Shown: in pieces, positions 34,315 through 43,678 of the stretch
Numbering within the stretch: position 1 is the first letter of the stretch
Layout: each line of letters begins with the position of its first letter
Origin: Lachnospiraceae bacterium
GTDB taxonomy: Bacteria > Bacillota > Clostridia > Lachnospirales > Lachnospiraceae
Length of the DNA stretch: 64,000 nt
NCBI GenBank assembly: GCA_017624835.1
Contig: JAGAMG010000044.1
Location: forward strand, 62,001 to 126,000
Reading direction: 5' to 3'
The notes under the pieces: generated by a model
The model's database searches: none
Seen by the model: the letters and a program-made list of their open reading frames with translations, nothing else
Told to the model about the DNA's origin: nothing
Translations under genes and position numbers: made by a program

Positions 34315-35286
34315 ATGAAAAATTGGAAAAATCAGTTGATAAAAAGCATAAAAATTGCAGTGGCAGCAGTACTTTCCATAGCCCTTGCAGGGGAATTGGG
34401 ACTTGCATATTCCGCATCCGCAGGGATTATTACGGTGCTCAGTATTCAGAACACCAAAAGAGAGACCTTCAAAAGTGCCCGTAATCGTGGGCTGGCATTT
34501 GTGGCAGCCTTAGTAATTGCCGGCCTGTGCTTTGGGATACTGGATTTTACATTGTGGGCATTTGTAGTGTATTTGTTTTTATTTGCGTTACTCTGCCTTT
34601 GGAGGGGCTGGGTAGAAGCCCTTGCAATGGATTCCGTGTTGATTACCCATTTTCTGGCGGAAGGAAGTATGAGTCCGAGGTGGGTACTGAATGAAATCCT
34701 ATTATTTTTGATAGGTACCGGTATGGGTATTATGATTAATTTGCATTTGCATCGTAAGGAAGAGGAATTTGACCGCTTGGCATTGGCAGTGGACGAACAG
34801 ATAAAGGGAATCCTGAAACGTATGTCACAGTGGCTGTTGGTGGAGGATAAGACGGAATATAATTCTAATTGTTTTCTTGCACTGCAAAAATCACTGGAAG
34901 AGGCAAAACTCTGCGCCGCAGCCAATTATAATAATGCATTGCTGGGGCAGGATACCGGGGAACTGGATTATATCCGTATGCGGGAACAGCAGTGTGTGGT
35001 GTTGCAGGAAATTTATCAAAATATAAAAGCCATTGTTTATTTGCCCAAGCAGGCAGAGCAGGTAGCAGGGCTACTGGCGCGAATTGAACAGGGTTTTCAT
35101 AAGGATAATACGGTAATAACACTTTTAGAAGATTTAGAGCAGCTTTTATCAGATATGAAGCAACAGAAGCTGCCGGAGAGCAGGGAAGAATTTGAAGCCA
35201 GGGCTATTTTGTTCTATATCCTGATGCAGATAAAGAAATTGCTGGGATTAAAGCGTGAATTTATAGAACAAAGGAGCAAATTATAG
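34315..35286 (+). CDS. Aromatic acid exporter family membrane protein
   Basis: About 324 residues. The N-terminal half has four to five membrane helices (starting IKSIKIAVAAVLSIALAGEL), with GIITVLSIQNTKRETFKSA and MDSVLITHFLAEGSMSPRW, a pattern of the ArAE/YgaH-like (DUF939) exporters. The C-terminal half (about 150-324) is a helical cytoplasmic domain. AAGGA lies 9 bp before the ATG at 34315. By family it exports aromatic or other weak acids. It stands alone, divergent from the pseudouridine synthase gene. Confidence 0.8.
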   Translation: MKNWKNQLIKSIKIAVAAVLSIALAGELGLAYSASAGIITVLSIQNTKRETFKSARNRGLAFVAALVIAGLCFGILDFTLWAFVVYLFLFALLCLWRGWVEALAMDSVLITHFLAEGSMSPRWVLNEILLFLIGTGMGIMINLHLHRKEEEFDRLALAVDEQIKGILKRMSQWLLVEDKTEYNSNCFLALQKSLEEAKLCAAANYNNALLGQDTGELDYIRMREQQCVVLQEIYQNIKAIVYLPKQAEQVAGLLARIEQGFHKDNTVITLLEDLEQLLSDMKQQKLPESREEFEARAILFYILMQIKKLLGLKREFIEQRSKL

Positions 35287-35361
35287 AAAAAATATTGCAC
35301 GCCCCAATTAAGATGTTGTATTATGAATAGTAATTGACAAGATAGGGAGTAAGTATTAAAA

Positions 35362-36132
35362 ATGGCAAAACAAAAAGAATGTCCTTTTTGTAGTGGAAAA
35401 TATGATGACATGCTGGCGGCATGTCCTTATTGCGGCACAATTAATTATAAGGGGGCAGAAGCAGAATACCTGAATAAGCTGGAAAATGTCCGTACGGACA
35501 TGGAAAATTTGGGAAGTCTGCCAGAGCAGGCAGTAAAAAAGGAAGTTAAGAAGCTGAAAAAGCTTTTTATCATTATTGGAATTATTTTGGTGGTTTTGGC
35601 AGCGGTATTTGCCGGATTGTATTTTCTGGCATATTATGAACCGCCCAGAGATTTACAGGCGGACTATCAATGGAGACAGGCGAATTACCCCATCATGGAT
35701 GAACTTTATGAGCAGGGAGCCTATGATGAGTTGAGAGAAATGTATCGTACCGCATGGGAGGAAGACCGTCCCTTATATGAATGGGAGCATGATGATTTTT
35801 GTAGTATTTTGGATGATGCCTATTTTATGAAGGAGATTTTGGAACAAGTTGAGGCAGGGGAAGAGCTTTCCGATTATTATTATAAGGAATTGGTATATTA
35901 TGGCTGGAAATTTCAGGGACCATACATAAAAGAACATATGGATGCGGATGAAATAGAGCGGATTAAGCCCTTTGTAGAGGAATATCTGGAGGATTTCCAC
36001 AGCAGATGGGAATTTACGGACAAGGAGAGGGCTGAGTTTACAGAATATATGGATGAAAATTACGGTTATCCGGATTTTGACCTCTGTGAGGATTATATCA
36101 AGAAGTGGAAGAAGGAGAACAGGAAGAAATGA
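35362..36132 (+). CDS. Zinc-ribbon single-pass membrane protein A
   Basis: A 256-residue protein. The N-terminal zinc ribbon has CPFCSGKYDDMLAACPYC (two CxxC pairs), then a helical segment, a membrane helix at about 69-91 (FIIIGIILVVLAAVFAGLYF), and an acidic, Tyr- and Trp-rich extracytoplasmic domain. There is no signal peptide, so topology is N-terminus in. I do not recognise a named family beyond the ribbon. Its TGA overlaps the next ATG (ATGA). It is the first of three related membrane-protein genes ending just before proS. Confidence 0.75.
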   Translation: MAKQKECPFCSGKYDDMLAACPYCGTINYKGAEAEYLNKLENVRTDMENLGSLPEQAVKKEVKKLKKLFIIIGIILVVLAAVFAGLYFLAYYEPPRDLQADYQWRQANYPIMDELYEQGAYDELREMYRTAWEEDRPLYEWEHDDFCSILDDAYFMKEILEQVEAGEELSDYYYKELVYYGWKFQGPYIKEHMDADEIERIKPFVEEYLEDFHSRWEFTDKERAEFTEYMDENYGYPDFDLCEDYIKKWKKENRKK

Positions 36133-36890
36133 AATGTGAAAGCTGTGGAGGAAATCTGACCCTTGAGGAAACCAAATGTCCTTATTGTGGTAGCCTCAAT
36201 AAGCATGCTCAAAAGCATGTACAGGATATGTATCGTTATCAGGGAGAGTTTCAGAACACTCAGAGTAAGATAAATAAGGTTACCAGTAATTATACCGGGT
36301 TTACTGTGAGAGCCGGCATTATAGCAATTTTGTTGGTGATTATGATAGTATTTATTGTGCTGGGAGCCCAAAGCTATGAAATTAATTCTGCAATCAATCG
36401 TGCAAAGGCAAAAGGGAACTTTAAAAAGTATTCCGCCATTATGGATGAGTATATAGCAGAGGAGGACTATTTGGGATTTAGTGCTTTTTGGGATAGCAAT
36501 GATATTGATTATTATGATAGTCCTTATGAAAAGTATTATCCCATCATGCGTGCCTGCCAGCAGTACGCATATCTCTATGACAGTATTCTGTCCGCCTATT
36601 CGGGAATGCAAAAGGAATACCGGTATGAGGGAGAGGAAGAGCGTTATATTGATAACATTGCCTATCACCTGGATTACTTTTATGATGCTCTGGATCCACA
36701 GGACTATGCCTATTATGAAGGGGCGGATTCAGAAGAAAATATGGAAGCGGTAGCAAAAATAGAAGAAAATGTAAAGGCATTACTGCATACCTATTGTGGG
36801 CTTACCGAGGAGGATTTGGAAGGCTGGGATAACCTGTCCGGAGCCAAAAGAATAGTATTGATAGAGGAGAGAATGCTGAATGGAAAATGA
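36129..36890 (+). CDS. Zinc-ribbon single-pass membrane protein B
   Basis: About 253 residues with the same plan as its upstream neighbour: zinc ribbon MKCESCGG...CPYCGSLN (two CxxC pairs), coiled segment, membrane helix at about 63-85, and an acidic Tyr-rich extracytoplasmic domain (KYYPIMRACQQYAYLYDSI). The start is coupled to the previous gene by ATGA; an earlier in-frame Met lies within that gene. It overlaps the next gene by 11 bp. The function is unknown; tight coupling suggests a complex. Confidence 0.75.
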   Translation: MKCESCGGNLTLEETKCPYCGSLNKHAQKHVQDMYRYQGEFQNTQSKINKVTSNYTGFTVRAGIIAILLVIMIVFIVLGAQSYEINSAINRAKAKGNFKKYSAIMDEYIAEEDYLGFSAFWDSNDIDYYDSPYEKYYPIMRACQQYAYLYDSILSAYSGMQKEYRYEGEEERYIDNIAYHLDYFYDALDPQDYAYYEGADSEENMEAVAKIEENVKALLHTYCGLTEEDLEGWDNLSGAKRIVLIEERMLNGK

Positions 36891-37308
36891 AACTAGAATC
36901 GCTCGGCAAAATGCGATTAATTTTATTTTGAATTTTGTAATTGTAATCCTTTGCATTGTTACGGTAATCTGTGGCTGTGCGGCAATGTATGAGCTGGTTT
37001 ATGATTACTCCTGGACCTATGACGAGGATAACTTTTATTATCGTATAGAAGATAATGACTTTTATGCTACGGTAGGCATGTATCATCAAAATGTTGCAGA
37101 GGGCGTCAATGCAAACGGTTCCATGAAGGAATATTATGGTGTGGCAAAATACTTTGAAGCAGCATCCCTTTATAGGGCATTTCTGGAAACAGGAGATACT
37201 GCCCGGGCAGAGAAGCAAAAGGCAAAAATGGAAGAAGCCTTGCCGGAAATGGGAGGCTGGCACTTCCTGGAGGATGAAATTAAAGAACAACTTGGGTTAG
37301 ACCAATAA
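36880..37308 (+). CDS. Single-pass membrane protein C of the zinc-ribbon cluster
   Basis: A 142-residue protein with one N-terminal helix (about 13-37, FILNFVIVILCIVTVICGC) and an acidic extracytoplasmic domain (YDYSWTYDEDNFYYRIEDND). A helical repeat-like C-terminus follows (YFEAASLYRAFLETGDTARA), which resembles a TPR-style hairpin. It lacks the zinc ribbon of its two neighbours. It overlaps the preceding gene by 11 bp and precedes proS by 27 bp. No family was recognised. Confidence 0.65.
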   Translation: MENETRIARQNAINFILNFVIVILCIVTVICGCAAMYELVYDYSWTYDEDNFYYRIEDNDFYATVGMYHQNVAEGVNANGSMKEYYGVAKYFEAASLYRAFLETGDTARAEKQKAKMEEALPEMGGWHFLEDEIKEQLGLDQ

Positions 37309-37335
37309 CATTTATTTAAAAGGAGAAATGAAAAA

Positions 37336-38769
37336 ATGGCAGACAAGAAAATGGTAGAAGCAATTACCTCAATGGACGTGGATTTCGCCCAGTGGTATAC
37401 TGACGTAGTTAAAAAAGCAGAGCTTATTGATTACACCAGCGTAAAGGGGTGTATGGTAATCAAGCCTGCGGGCTATGCAATTTGGGAGCTGATTCAGAAG
37501 CAGCTGGATGCAAGATTTAAGGAAACCGGTGTGGAGAATGTATATCTTCCCATGTTTATTCCTGAATCTCTGTTGCAGAAGGAGAAGGATCATGTAGAGG
37601 GCTTTGCACCTGAGGTTGCATGGGTAACTCATGGTGGCTTGAATGAACTGCAGGAGAGACTTTGTGTACGTCCTACCTCTGAGACTCTGTTCTGTGATTT
37701 TTACAAAAATGATGTACATTCCTATAGAGATTTGCCCAAGGTATATAATCAGTGGTGTTCCGTAGTTCGCTGGGAGAAGGAAACAAGACCCTTCCTTCGT
37801 TCCAGAGAGTTTTTGTGGCAGGAGGGACATACCGTTCATGCTACCGCAGAGGAAGCAGAGGCAAGAACCATTCAGATGCTGAATGTATATGCTACTTTCT
37901 TGGAAGAGGTTTTGGCAATTCCTGTAATTAAGGGTCAGAAAACCGAGAAGGAGAAATTTGCAGGTGCAGTGGCAACCTATACCATTGAAGCCTTGATGCA
38001 TGACGGTAAGGCTTTACAGTCCGGTACCAGCCATAACTTCGGTGACGGCTTTGCCAAGGCATTTGGTATTCAGTTTGCAGATAAGGATAATACCTTGAAA
38101 TATGCGCATCAGACCTCCTGGGGTATGACCACCCGTCTGATTGGCGCAATCATCATGACCCATGGTGATAATGAAGGTCTGGTACTGCCTCCCAGAGTGG
38201 CACCGGTACAGGTATGCATTATTCCCATTCAGCAGAAAAAGGAAGGGGTTTTGGACAAGGCATATGAGTTGCGTGATAAGCTTTCTTCCAATTTCCGTGT
38301 AAAGGTGGATGATACCGATAAGTCTCCCGGCTGGAAGTTCTCTGAGGCTGAGATGAGAGGCTATTCCATCCGTGTGGAAATCGGTCCTAAGGATATTGAA
38401 GCAGGTAAGTGTGTAATCTGTCGTCGTGACACCAGAGAAAAGATTGAGGTGGCACTTGACGAATTGGAGAGCAAGGTAGGAGAAGTGCTTGATACCATGC
38501 AGAAGGATATGCTGGAGAGAGCAAGAGCTCATAGAGAGGAGCATACCTACAGTGCGGTAACCATGGAAGAGTTTGAGCAGATTTTCAATGAAAAATCCGG
38601 CTTTGTAAAGGCAATGTGGTGTGAAGACCGGGCATGTGAGGATTTGATTAAAGAAAAATTAAGCGTAACCAGCCGTTGCATGCCTTTTGAGCAGGAGCAG
38701 CTTGCAGACACCTGTGTATGCTGTGGTAAGCCTGCAAAGAAGATGGTATATTGGGGAAGAGCGTACTAG
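37336..38769 (+). CDS. proS: Prolyl-tRNA synthetase, archaeal/eukaryotic-type (type 3)
   Basis: A 477-residue class II aminoacyl-tRNA synthetase charging tRNA-Pro. It has no editing insertion, unlike the roughly 570-residue bacterial form, and carries the C-terminal extension of the short type with Cys residues ([17 protein letters not shown]). Motif 2 is [21 protein letters not shown] in the expected position, and [15 protein letters not shown] and [20 protein letters not shown] are clear. AAGGAG lies upstream of the ATG. No T-box leader fits in the 27-bp gap. Confidence 0.95.
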   Translation: MADKKMVEAITSMDVDFAQWYTDVVKKAELIDYTSVKGCMVIKPAGYAIWELIQKQLDARFKETGVENVYLPMFIPESLLQKEKDHVEGFAPEVAWVTHGGLNELQERLCVRPTSETLFCDFYKNDVHSYRDLPKVYNQWCSVVRWEKETRPFLRSREFLWQEGHTVHATAEEAEARTIQMLNVYATFLEEVLAIPVIKGQKTEKEKFAGAVATYTIEALMHDGKALQSGTSHNFGDGFAKAFGIQFADKDNTLKYAHQTSWGMTTRLIGAIIMTHGDNEGLVLPPRVAPVQVCIIPIQQKKEGVLDKAYELRDKLSSNFRVKVDDTDKSPGWKFSEAEMRGYSIRVEIGPKDIEAGKCVICRRDTREKIEVALDELESKVGEVLDTMQKDMLERARAHREEHTYSAVTMEEFEQIFNEKSGFVKAMWCEDRACEDLIKEKLSVTSRCMPFEQEQLADTCVCCGKPAKKMVYWGRAY

Positions 38770-38770
38770 G

Positions 38771-40303
38771 ATGAGAGTGGAAGGAATTTTTGCAAAGCTG
38801 TTTTGTGTTTTGGCAACTCTTCTCTTTGCAGTACTTACTTATTTCAGTTTGGTAGAAACCTGGGTCAATGATCGGGAGCAGATTAGTGAATATGTGTATC
38901 CCCAACCGGATTCCATGCTGTGGAATCTGTTGGGGCTTGGCATTGTCCTGTTAGTGGGCATCCTCATATATGGCTTGGAAAAAAAGCAACTGATAAAAGG
39001 AAATCTGGATATTGTGGCAATGGTCTTAAGTCTGGCTGCCCTGGCCTTTAGCATTTATTGGATAAATGGCACTGCGGCGGCACCTTTGGCAGATCAGTAT
39101 TATATTGTCCGATTTGCAGAGGAATTTGAAATGGGAAATACCTCCGCATTGGCGCAAGGAAAGTATGTAGGCATTTATCAACAGCAGCTGGGGCTGATAA
39201 CCTTTATTCGTGTGCTGTACAAGCTCTTTGGTATGGGAAATTATCAGGCATATCAATATTTTAATGCTGTTATGATTCCCATATTAATATTCTCCGGCTA
39301 TCAAATCGTAAAGCAATTGTCTGAGGACAGCCACATGGCAGAGCTTTGTTATTTGATACTGACAGCATTTTGTCTGCCTATGTATTGCTATGTTCCCTTT
39401 GTGTATGGTGAGATTGCTTCCACAGCCTTAGTGATTTTTGCAGGCTGGATGCTTTTGTGGATAGAGAAGAAATTTTCTGTTGTAAAAGTGATTCTTTTCA
39501 GTTTGGCATTGGGAGTTGCGGTGCAGCTTCGAAGGAATGTTTTGATTCTGGTAATTGCCTTTGGGATCGTGCTTTTGGTGCAGCTTTTGGGACAGAAAAA
39601 GCGTCAGGCTTTGATAACCTTGGGAGGAATGCTTGCGGGCGTATTATTGTTTCAGGGAATAATTAATGGAATTTATGCTAAATTTATTCCGGAGGATAGT
39701 CATTCCGCTCCTGCCAGCGTTTTTATTGCCATGGGGGTAAATTCTGACAATGGAATGGCGGGCTGGCACAATTTTTATGATCAGTTTGCCTTTCGGGATA
39801 ATGGCTATGATATTGAAAAGACCAATCAGGCAGCAAAGGAATATCTGCTTGATTTTGTAGAGCATTGTAAGGAAAATCCCGGTTATGCTTCCGAATTTTA
39901 CTATAATAAGATGTGTTCACAATGGAATGCGCCCTTGTACCAATGTTTTATTATGACAAATCACAGGGAGAAGGAGCAGGCAAATTTTGTGACGGATATA
40001 TACATAGGGAAATGGCGTGCATTGGTGGATTGGCAAATGAATCTGCACCAGCTTGTGGTATATAGCGGAATTTTAGGATTGTTGTTATTGGTAAGAAAAA
40101 AATGGACACATATTAGTAACTATGTGCTGTTAATCGGCGTTTTCGGTGGTTTTCTATTTAGTATGATGTGGGAGGCAAAGACCCGTTATGTCTTTCCCTA
40201 TTATTTAATGATGTTACCCTATGCAGCAGTAGGCATTTATGAATTAGTTAAGTTTTTGTGGAGTATAAAACTGCGAAAAACCGCTGCTGTGTCAGAGGAT
40301 TAA
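38771..40303 (+). CDS. GT-C-type membrane glycosyltransferase-like protein (copy 1)
   Basis: About 511 residues with roughly 10-12 membrane helices in the style of dolichyl-phosphate-mannose or ArnT-like glycosyltransferases. The first external loop holds ADQYYIVRFAEEF, where an acidic catalytic residue would be expected. A large extracytoplasmic loop (AMGVNSDNGMAGWHNFYDQF) and a terminal FGGFLFSMMWEAKTRYVFP segment are shared with the next gene. The start is 1 bp after the proS stop. It probably transfers a sugar from a lipid carrier to a surface polymer or protein; donor and acceptor are unknown. Confidence 0.72.
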   Translation: MRVEGIFAKLFCVLATLLFAVLTYFSLVETWVNDREQISEYVYPQPDSMLWNLLGLGIVLLVGILIYGLEKKQLIKGNLDIVAMVLSLAALAFSIYWINGTAAAPLADQYYIVRFAEEFEMGNTSALAQGKYVGIYQQQLGLITFIRVLYKLFGMGNYQAYQYFNAVMIPILIFSGYQIVKQLSEDSHMAELCYLILTAFCLPMYCYVPFVYGEIASTALVIFAGWMLLWIEKKFSVVKVILFSLALGVAVQLRRNVLILVIAFGIVLLVQLLGQKKRQALITLGGMLAGVLLFQGIINGIYAKFIPEDSHSAPASVFIAMGVNSDNGMAGWHNFYDQFAFRDNGYDIEKTNQAAKEYLLDFVEHCKENPGYASEFYYNKMCSQWNAPLYQCFIMTNHREKEQANFVTDIYIGKWRALVDWQMNLHQLVVYSGILGLLLLVRKKWTHISNYVLLIGVFGGFLFSMMWEAKTRYVFPYYLMMLPYAAVGIYELVKFLWSIKLRKTAAVSED

Positions 40304-40307
40304 AGGT

Positions 40308-41849
40308 ATGAAAAGAATAATAACAGAAGAAAGATTGGCAAAAATCTTTTGTGCATTTTCCAGTCTTTTATTTGCAGTACTCTTCTGTCTTAGTCTGGTA
40401 GAGACCTGGATAAATGATTATGATTTGATAGAGGAATATGTTTCTCCCGTAGGGGATTCCATAGTATGGAATCTTGTCCTGTTATGTCTTTTTGCTTTAG
40501 GTGCGCTGTTGGTGTATCGATGGCAGAATGCCGGAAAGCCCAAATGGAATATGGACTTGATTGCAGGGATTGTAAGCATTTTGGCAGGTATATTTTGTAT
40601 CTATTGGGTCGGAGCGGTGGATGCGGCGCCTCAGGCAGACCAGTTTTACATATGCAGTCAGGCAGAGGCCTTTGAGAATGGCAATTATGAGGGCTTACAT
40701 TTAGGACAGTATGCGGGATTGTTTCGACATCAGTTGGGACAGATTACCTTTTTGAGATTGCTGTTTAAGGTTTTTGGAAATGGTAATTATCAGGCATTTC
40801 AGTATTTGAATGCGTTGATGGTTCCGGTGTTAATTTATTCCGGTTATGAGATTGTAAAAAGATTATCCGATAAGAAGCGGATTGTGGCAGGTCTTTATCT
40901 GTTTTTGATGGGTACCTGTGTGCCCCTGTATGGTTATGTGCCCTTTGTTTACGGAGAAATGATTTCTACCGCATTAACCATGTTTGCTGCATGGATGTTC
41001 TTATGGGCATTGGAAAGGTTTTCCTGGGTAAAGGTACTTTTATTGAGTATTGCCTTGGGAGCGGCAGTGCAGTTTCGAAAAAACACTTTGATTTTCATCA
41101 TTGCATTTGTGATAGTGGCAGGGATACGGTTGTGCAGAGACTGGAATTGGAGAATTCCTGTAATTCTGGGAAGTATTCTGTTGAGTATTCTGTTGTTCCA
41201 GACTTATATCAATGTAACCTATGAGAAGCTGATTCCGGAGGATAGTCAGGCAGTACCTTCCGTGGTTTATATTGCTATGGGAGTAAATGACGATAATGGA
41301 AGAGCCGGCTGGCACAATTACTATGACCAATTGGCAATGGTGGAAAATGATTATGATGTGGACAAAACAAAGCAGGCAGTAAAGGAATATCTGAAAGAAT
41401 TTTGGGAAACAAATAAGGATAATCCCGCATATCTGGCAGATTTCTATTACCGGAAGCTGGCATCCCAATGGAATGCCCCCATGTATCAATGCCTTGCCAT
41501 GAATAATAATTTTGCGGAAGAACCCAAGGGCTTGGCAAAGCAGGTGTATTTTGGTAATTTGAGGGGATTTTTGGAGGCAGAAATGAATCTTCATCAATTG
41601 GTGGTTTATGGTGCTGTGCTAAGTTTATTGCTTATAATCAGAAAAAAGTGGCATCAAATTGAAAATTATCTCCTGCTGATAGGTGTGTTTGGAGGCTTTC
41701 TGTTTAGTATGATGTGGGAGGCAAAAACAAGGTATGTATTTCCTTACTATTTGGCAATGCTTCCTTACGCTGCAGTAGGAATCTATGAATTACTGAAATG
41801 GCTAAATAAAAAATATGAAGAAATATTTGGAAAGGATACTACATTATGA
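40308..41849 (+). CDS. GT-C-type membrane glycosyltransferase-like protein (copy 2)
   Basis: A 513-residue paralogue of the preceding gene, aligned along its whole length: ADQFYICSQAEAFE, AMGVNDDNGRAGWHNYYDQL, QWNAPMYQC and FGGFLFSMMWEAKTRYVFP all recur. The tandem pair is therefore a duplication that has since diverged, perhaps in acceptor choice. It starts 4 bp after copy 1 and ends with ATGA overlapping the esterase start, so all three genes are likely one operon. No polyprenyl-phosphate sugar synthase is nearby. Confidence 0.72.
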   Translation: MKRIITEERLAKIFCAFSSLLFAVLFCLSLVETWINDYDLIEEYVSPVGDSIVWNLVLLCLFALGALLVYRWQNAGKPKWNMDLIAGIVSILAGIFCIYWVGAVDAAPQADQFYICSQAEAFENGNYEGLHLGQYAGLFRHQLGQITFLRLLFKVFGNGNYQAFQYLNALMVPVLIYSGYEIVKRLSDKKRIVAGLYLFLMGTCVPLYGYVPFVYGEMISTALTMFAAWMFLWALERFSWVKVLLLSIALGAAVQFRKNTLIFIIAFVIVAGIRLCRDWNWRIPVILGSILLSILLFQTYINVTYEKLIPEDSQAVPSVVYIAMGVNDDNGRAGWHNYYDQLAMVENDYDVDKTKQAVKEYLKEFWETNKDNPAYLADFYYRKLASQWNAPMYQCLAMNNNFAEEPKGLAKQVYFGNLRGFLEAEMNLHQLVVYGAVLSLLLIIRKKWHQIENYLLLIGVFGGFLFSMMWEAKTRYVFPYYLAMLPYAAVGIYELLKWLNKKYEEIFGKDTTL

Positions 41850-42670
41850 TACACAATACATATCCATTAAAGGTAGAGGGTTCCCTTGAGGGAGCAAAAC
41901 TGGTTACTTATATACAGGAGTATTCAGAACAACTGGCAATTGAAAATCGCCCGCTGGTATTGATATGTCCCGGCGGTGGTTATGCAAGAACCTCTGACCG
42001 AGAGGCGGAGAGTATGGCGTTACAGTTTATGGCTATGGGCTATCATGCAGCAGTAGTGCGTTATTCCTGTGCACCTGCCAAATATCCTACCGCTCTTTTG
42101 GAGCTTGCTTCTGCTATGGCACTGATTCGGAAGAATGCTGATGAGTGGCATGTGGATGCAGAAAGAATCGTAGTACAGGGATGCTCTGCCGGCGGACATC
42201 TGGCTGCATCTTTAGGAATGTTTTGGGATGAGGATTTTGTGGCGGAAGGAATCGGTCTTTCCAAAGAGGAGCATGAGGTGCTTCGCCCCAATGGCATGAT
42301 TCTCTGCTATCCGGTTATTACCTCCGGAGAATTTGCTCACAGAGGTTCCTTTGAAAATCTTCTGGGTGACAAGGAAGAGGAATTGGGAGAGAAGATGTCT
42401 TTGGAAAAGCAGGTTTCTGAAAAGACTCCTAAGGCATTTATTTGGCATACTTTTGAGGATGGTTCCGTTCCGGTAGAAAATTCTTTGTTTTTGGTAAGTG
42501 CTCTTAGAAAGGCAGGAATTTCTACAGAATTTCATATGTATCCCAAGGGAGGACATGGACTATCTTTGGCAAACTATTTAACTGCCTCTGCGGATGGTGG
42601 TGCGATGCAGGAGGAATGTACTTCATGGATAAATCTTGCACATACCTGGATGGAGCATGCGTTCAATTAG
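41846..42670 (+). CDS. Alpha/beta-hydrolase, acetyl-esterase-like
   Basis: A 274-residue hydrolase. The oxyanion-hole region is CPGGGYARTSDREAE, the nucleophile elbow is QGCSAGGHLAAS (Ser114), and the catalytic His lies in PKGGHGLSLA. Asp in TFEDGSVPVENS is the likely acid. It resembles the BD-FAE/acetyl-xylan-esterase-like group, which deacylates sugars. There is no signal peptide. It is translationally coupled to the glycosyltransferase-like pair by a 4-bp overlap, so it may trim acyl groups from the same glycan, or simply share the promoter. Confidence 0.82.
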   Translation: MIHNTYPLKVEGSLEGAKLVTYIQEYSEQLAIENRPLVLICPGGGYARTSDREAESMALQFMAMGYHAAVVRYSCAPAKYPTALLELASAMALIRKNADEWHVDAERIVVQGCSAGGHLAASLGMFWDEDFVAEGIGLSKEEHEVLRPNGMILCYPVITSGEFAHRGSFENLLGDKEEELGEKMSLEKQVSEKTPKAFIWHTFEDGSVPVENSLFLVSALRKAGISTEFHMYPKGGHGLSLANYLTASADGGAMQEECTSWINLAHTWMEHAFN

Positions 42671-42690
42671 TTTTATTTGAGGATAAATAA

Positions 42691-43659
42691 ATGAATTATA
42701 TTGTCTTGGATTTGGAGTGGAATCAAAGCAATACAGGTCTGGAGAAGGAAGTGACCAAGCTTCCCTTTGAAATTATTGAAATAGGTGCCATTCAATTAAA
42801 TGATGCAGGAGTTATGCTTGGTGAATTCAGCGAGCTGATAAAGCCGCAGATATATCAGGAGATGCACCATATTACCAGCAAGCTCATTCATATGCAGATG
42901 CAGGAGCTGGAAAGAGGAGAGGATTTTATATCCGTAACAGAACGTTTTTTGGAATGGTGTGGACAGGAGTCTTATATCTTCTGCACTTGGGGCTGTCTTG
43001 ATTTAACAGAGCTTCAGAGAAATATGAAGTTTTACAATATGACACCTATGTCACAAGGCCCTATTGCCTATTTAGATGTGCAAAAGCTGTTTACTCTGGT
43101 GTTTGAGGAGGATAAAAAGCAGCGCAGAGCTTTGGAGTATGCCATTGATTATTTGAAAATAGAAAAGGATATCCCCTTTCACAGAGCCTTTAGTGATGCC
43201 TATTATACGGCAAAGATTTTGGCAGGACTGATTAGAGAGCATTCGGAAATTTTGAAAAATGTTTCCTATGATGTGTTTTGTCCTCCTGCTGACCGTAAGG
43301 CAGAGATTAAGGTGCAGTTTGATACCTATACCAAGTATATTTCGAGGAAGTTTGGGGATAAGACGGAAGCCTTTGCTGATAGGGAGGTAAGCTCCACAAA
43401 ATGTTATGTTTGTCATAGAAATCTTCGGAAGCGTATTAGGTGGTTTACTCCCAACGGCAGGCATTATTATGCGGTGGCGTATTGTGAAAAGCATGGATAC
43501 TTAAAGGGCAAAATCCGAGTGCGGAAATCCGATGACGGGAAAATATATGTGGTAAAAACCACAAAGTTTATTTCTGAGGAAGAAGTAAAGGAAATTGAAG
43601 AAAGATGTGAGCGTGCAAGGGAGCTTCGCAGAAAACGCAAGACAAAACAGGGATTATGA
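42691..43659 (+). CDS. DEDDh-family 3'-5' exonuclease
   Basis: A 322-residue exonuclease. Motif I is LDLEW (Asp7, Glu9), and motif III is HRAFSDAYYTAKIL with the His and Asp four residues apart, giving the DEDDh arrangement. A central Asp in WGCLDLTELQRN supplies the second acid. The C-terminal part (about 230-322) has CYVCHRNLRKR and YCEKHGYLKGKI, a probable zinc-binding knuckle, followed by a basic tail suited to nucleic-acid binding. It resembles ERI1/KapD-like RNases. Its TGA stop lies in a perfect 31-bp palindrome shared with the convergent gene. Confidence 0.85.
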   Translation: MNYIVLDLEWNQSNTGLEKEVTKLPFEIIEIGAIQLNDAGVMLGEFSELIKPQIYQEMHHITSKLIHMQMQELERGEDFISVTERFLEWCGQESYIFCTWGCLDLTELQRNMKFYNMTPMSQGPIAYLDVQKLFTLVFEEDKKQRRALEYAIDYLKIEKDIPFHRAFSDAYYTAKILAGLIREHSEILKNVSYDVFCPPADRKAEIKVQFDTYTKYISRKFGDKTEAFADREVSSTKCYVCHRNLRKRIRWFTPNGRHYYAVAYCEKHGYLKGKIRVRKSDDGKIYVVKTTKFISEEEVKEIEERCERARELRRKRKTKQGL

Positions 43660-43678
43660 TTAAAAATCATAATCCCTG
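43648..43678. terminator. Perfect 14-bp stem-loop containing both convergent stop codons
   Basis: CAGGGATTATGATT (43648-43661), loop AAA, AATCATAATCCCTG (43665-43678). The exonuclease TGA and, on the other strand, the dacF-like TAA both lie in this structure. The genes abut without overlap. It probably stops both transcripts. Confidence 0.7.

Noticed and set aside
37309-37335. T-box leader upstream of proS
   Set aside because: Only 27 bp separate proS from the preceding gene; no T-box structure can fit.
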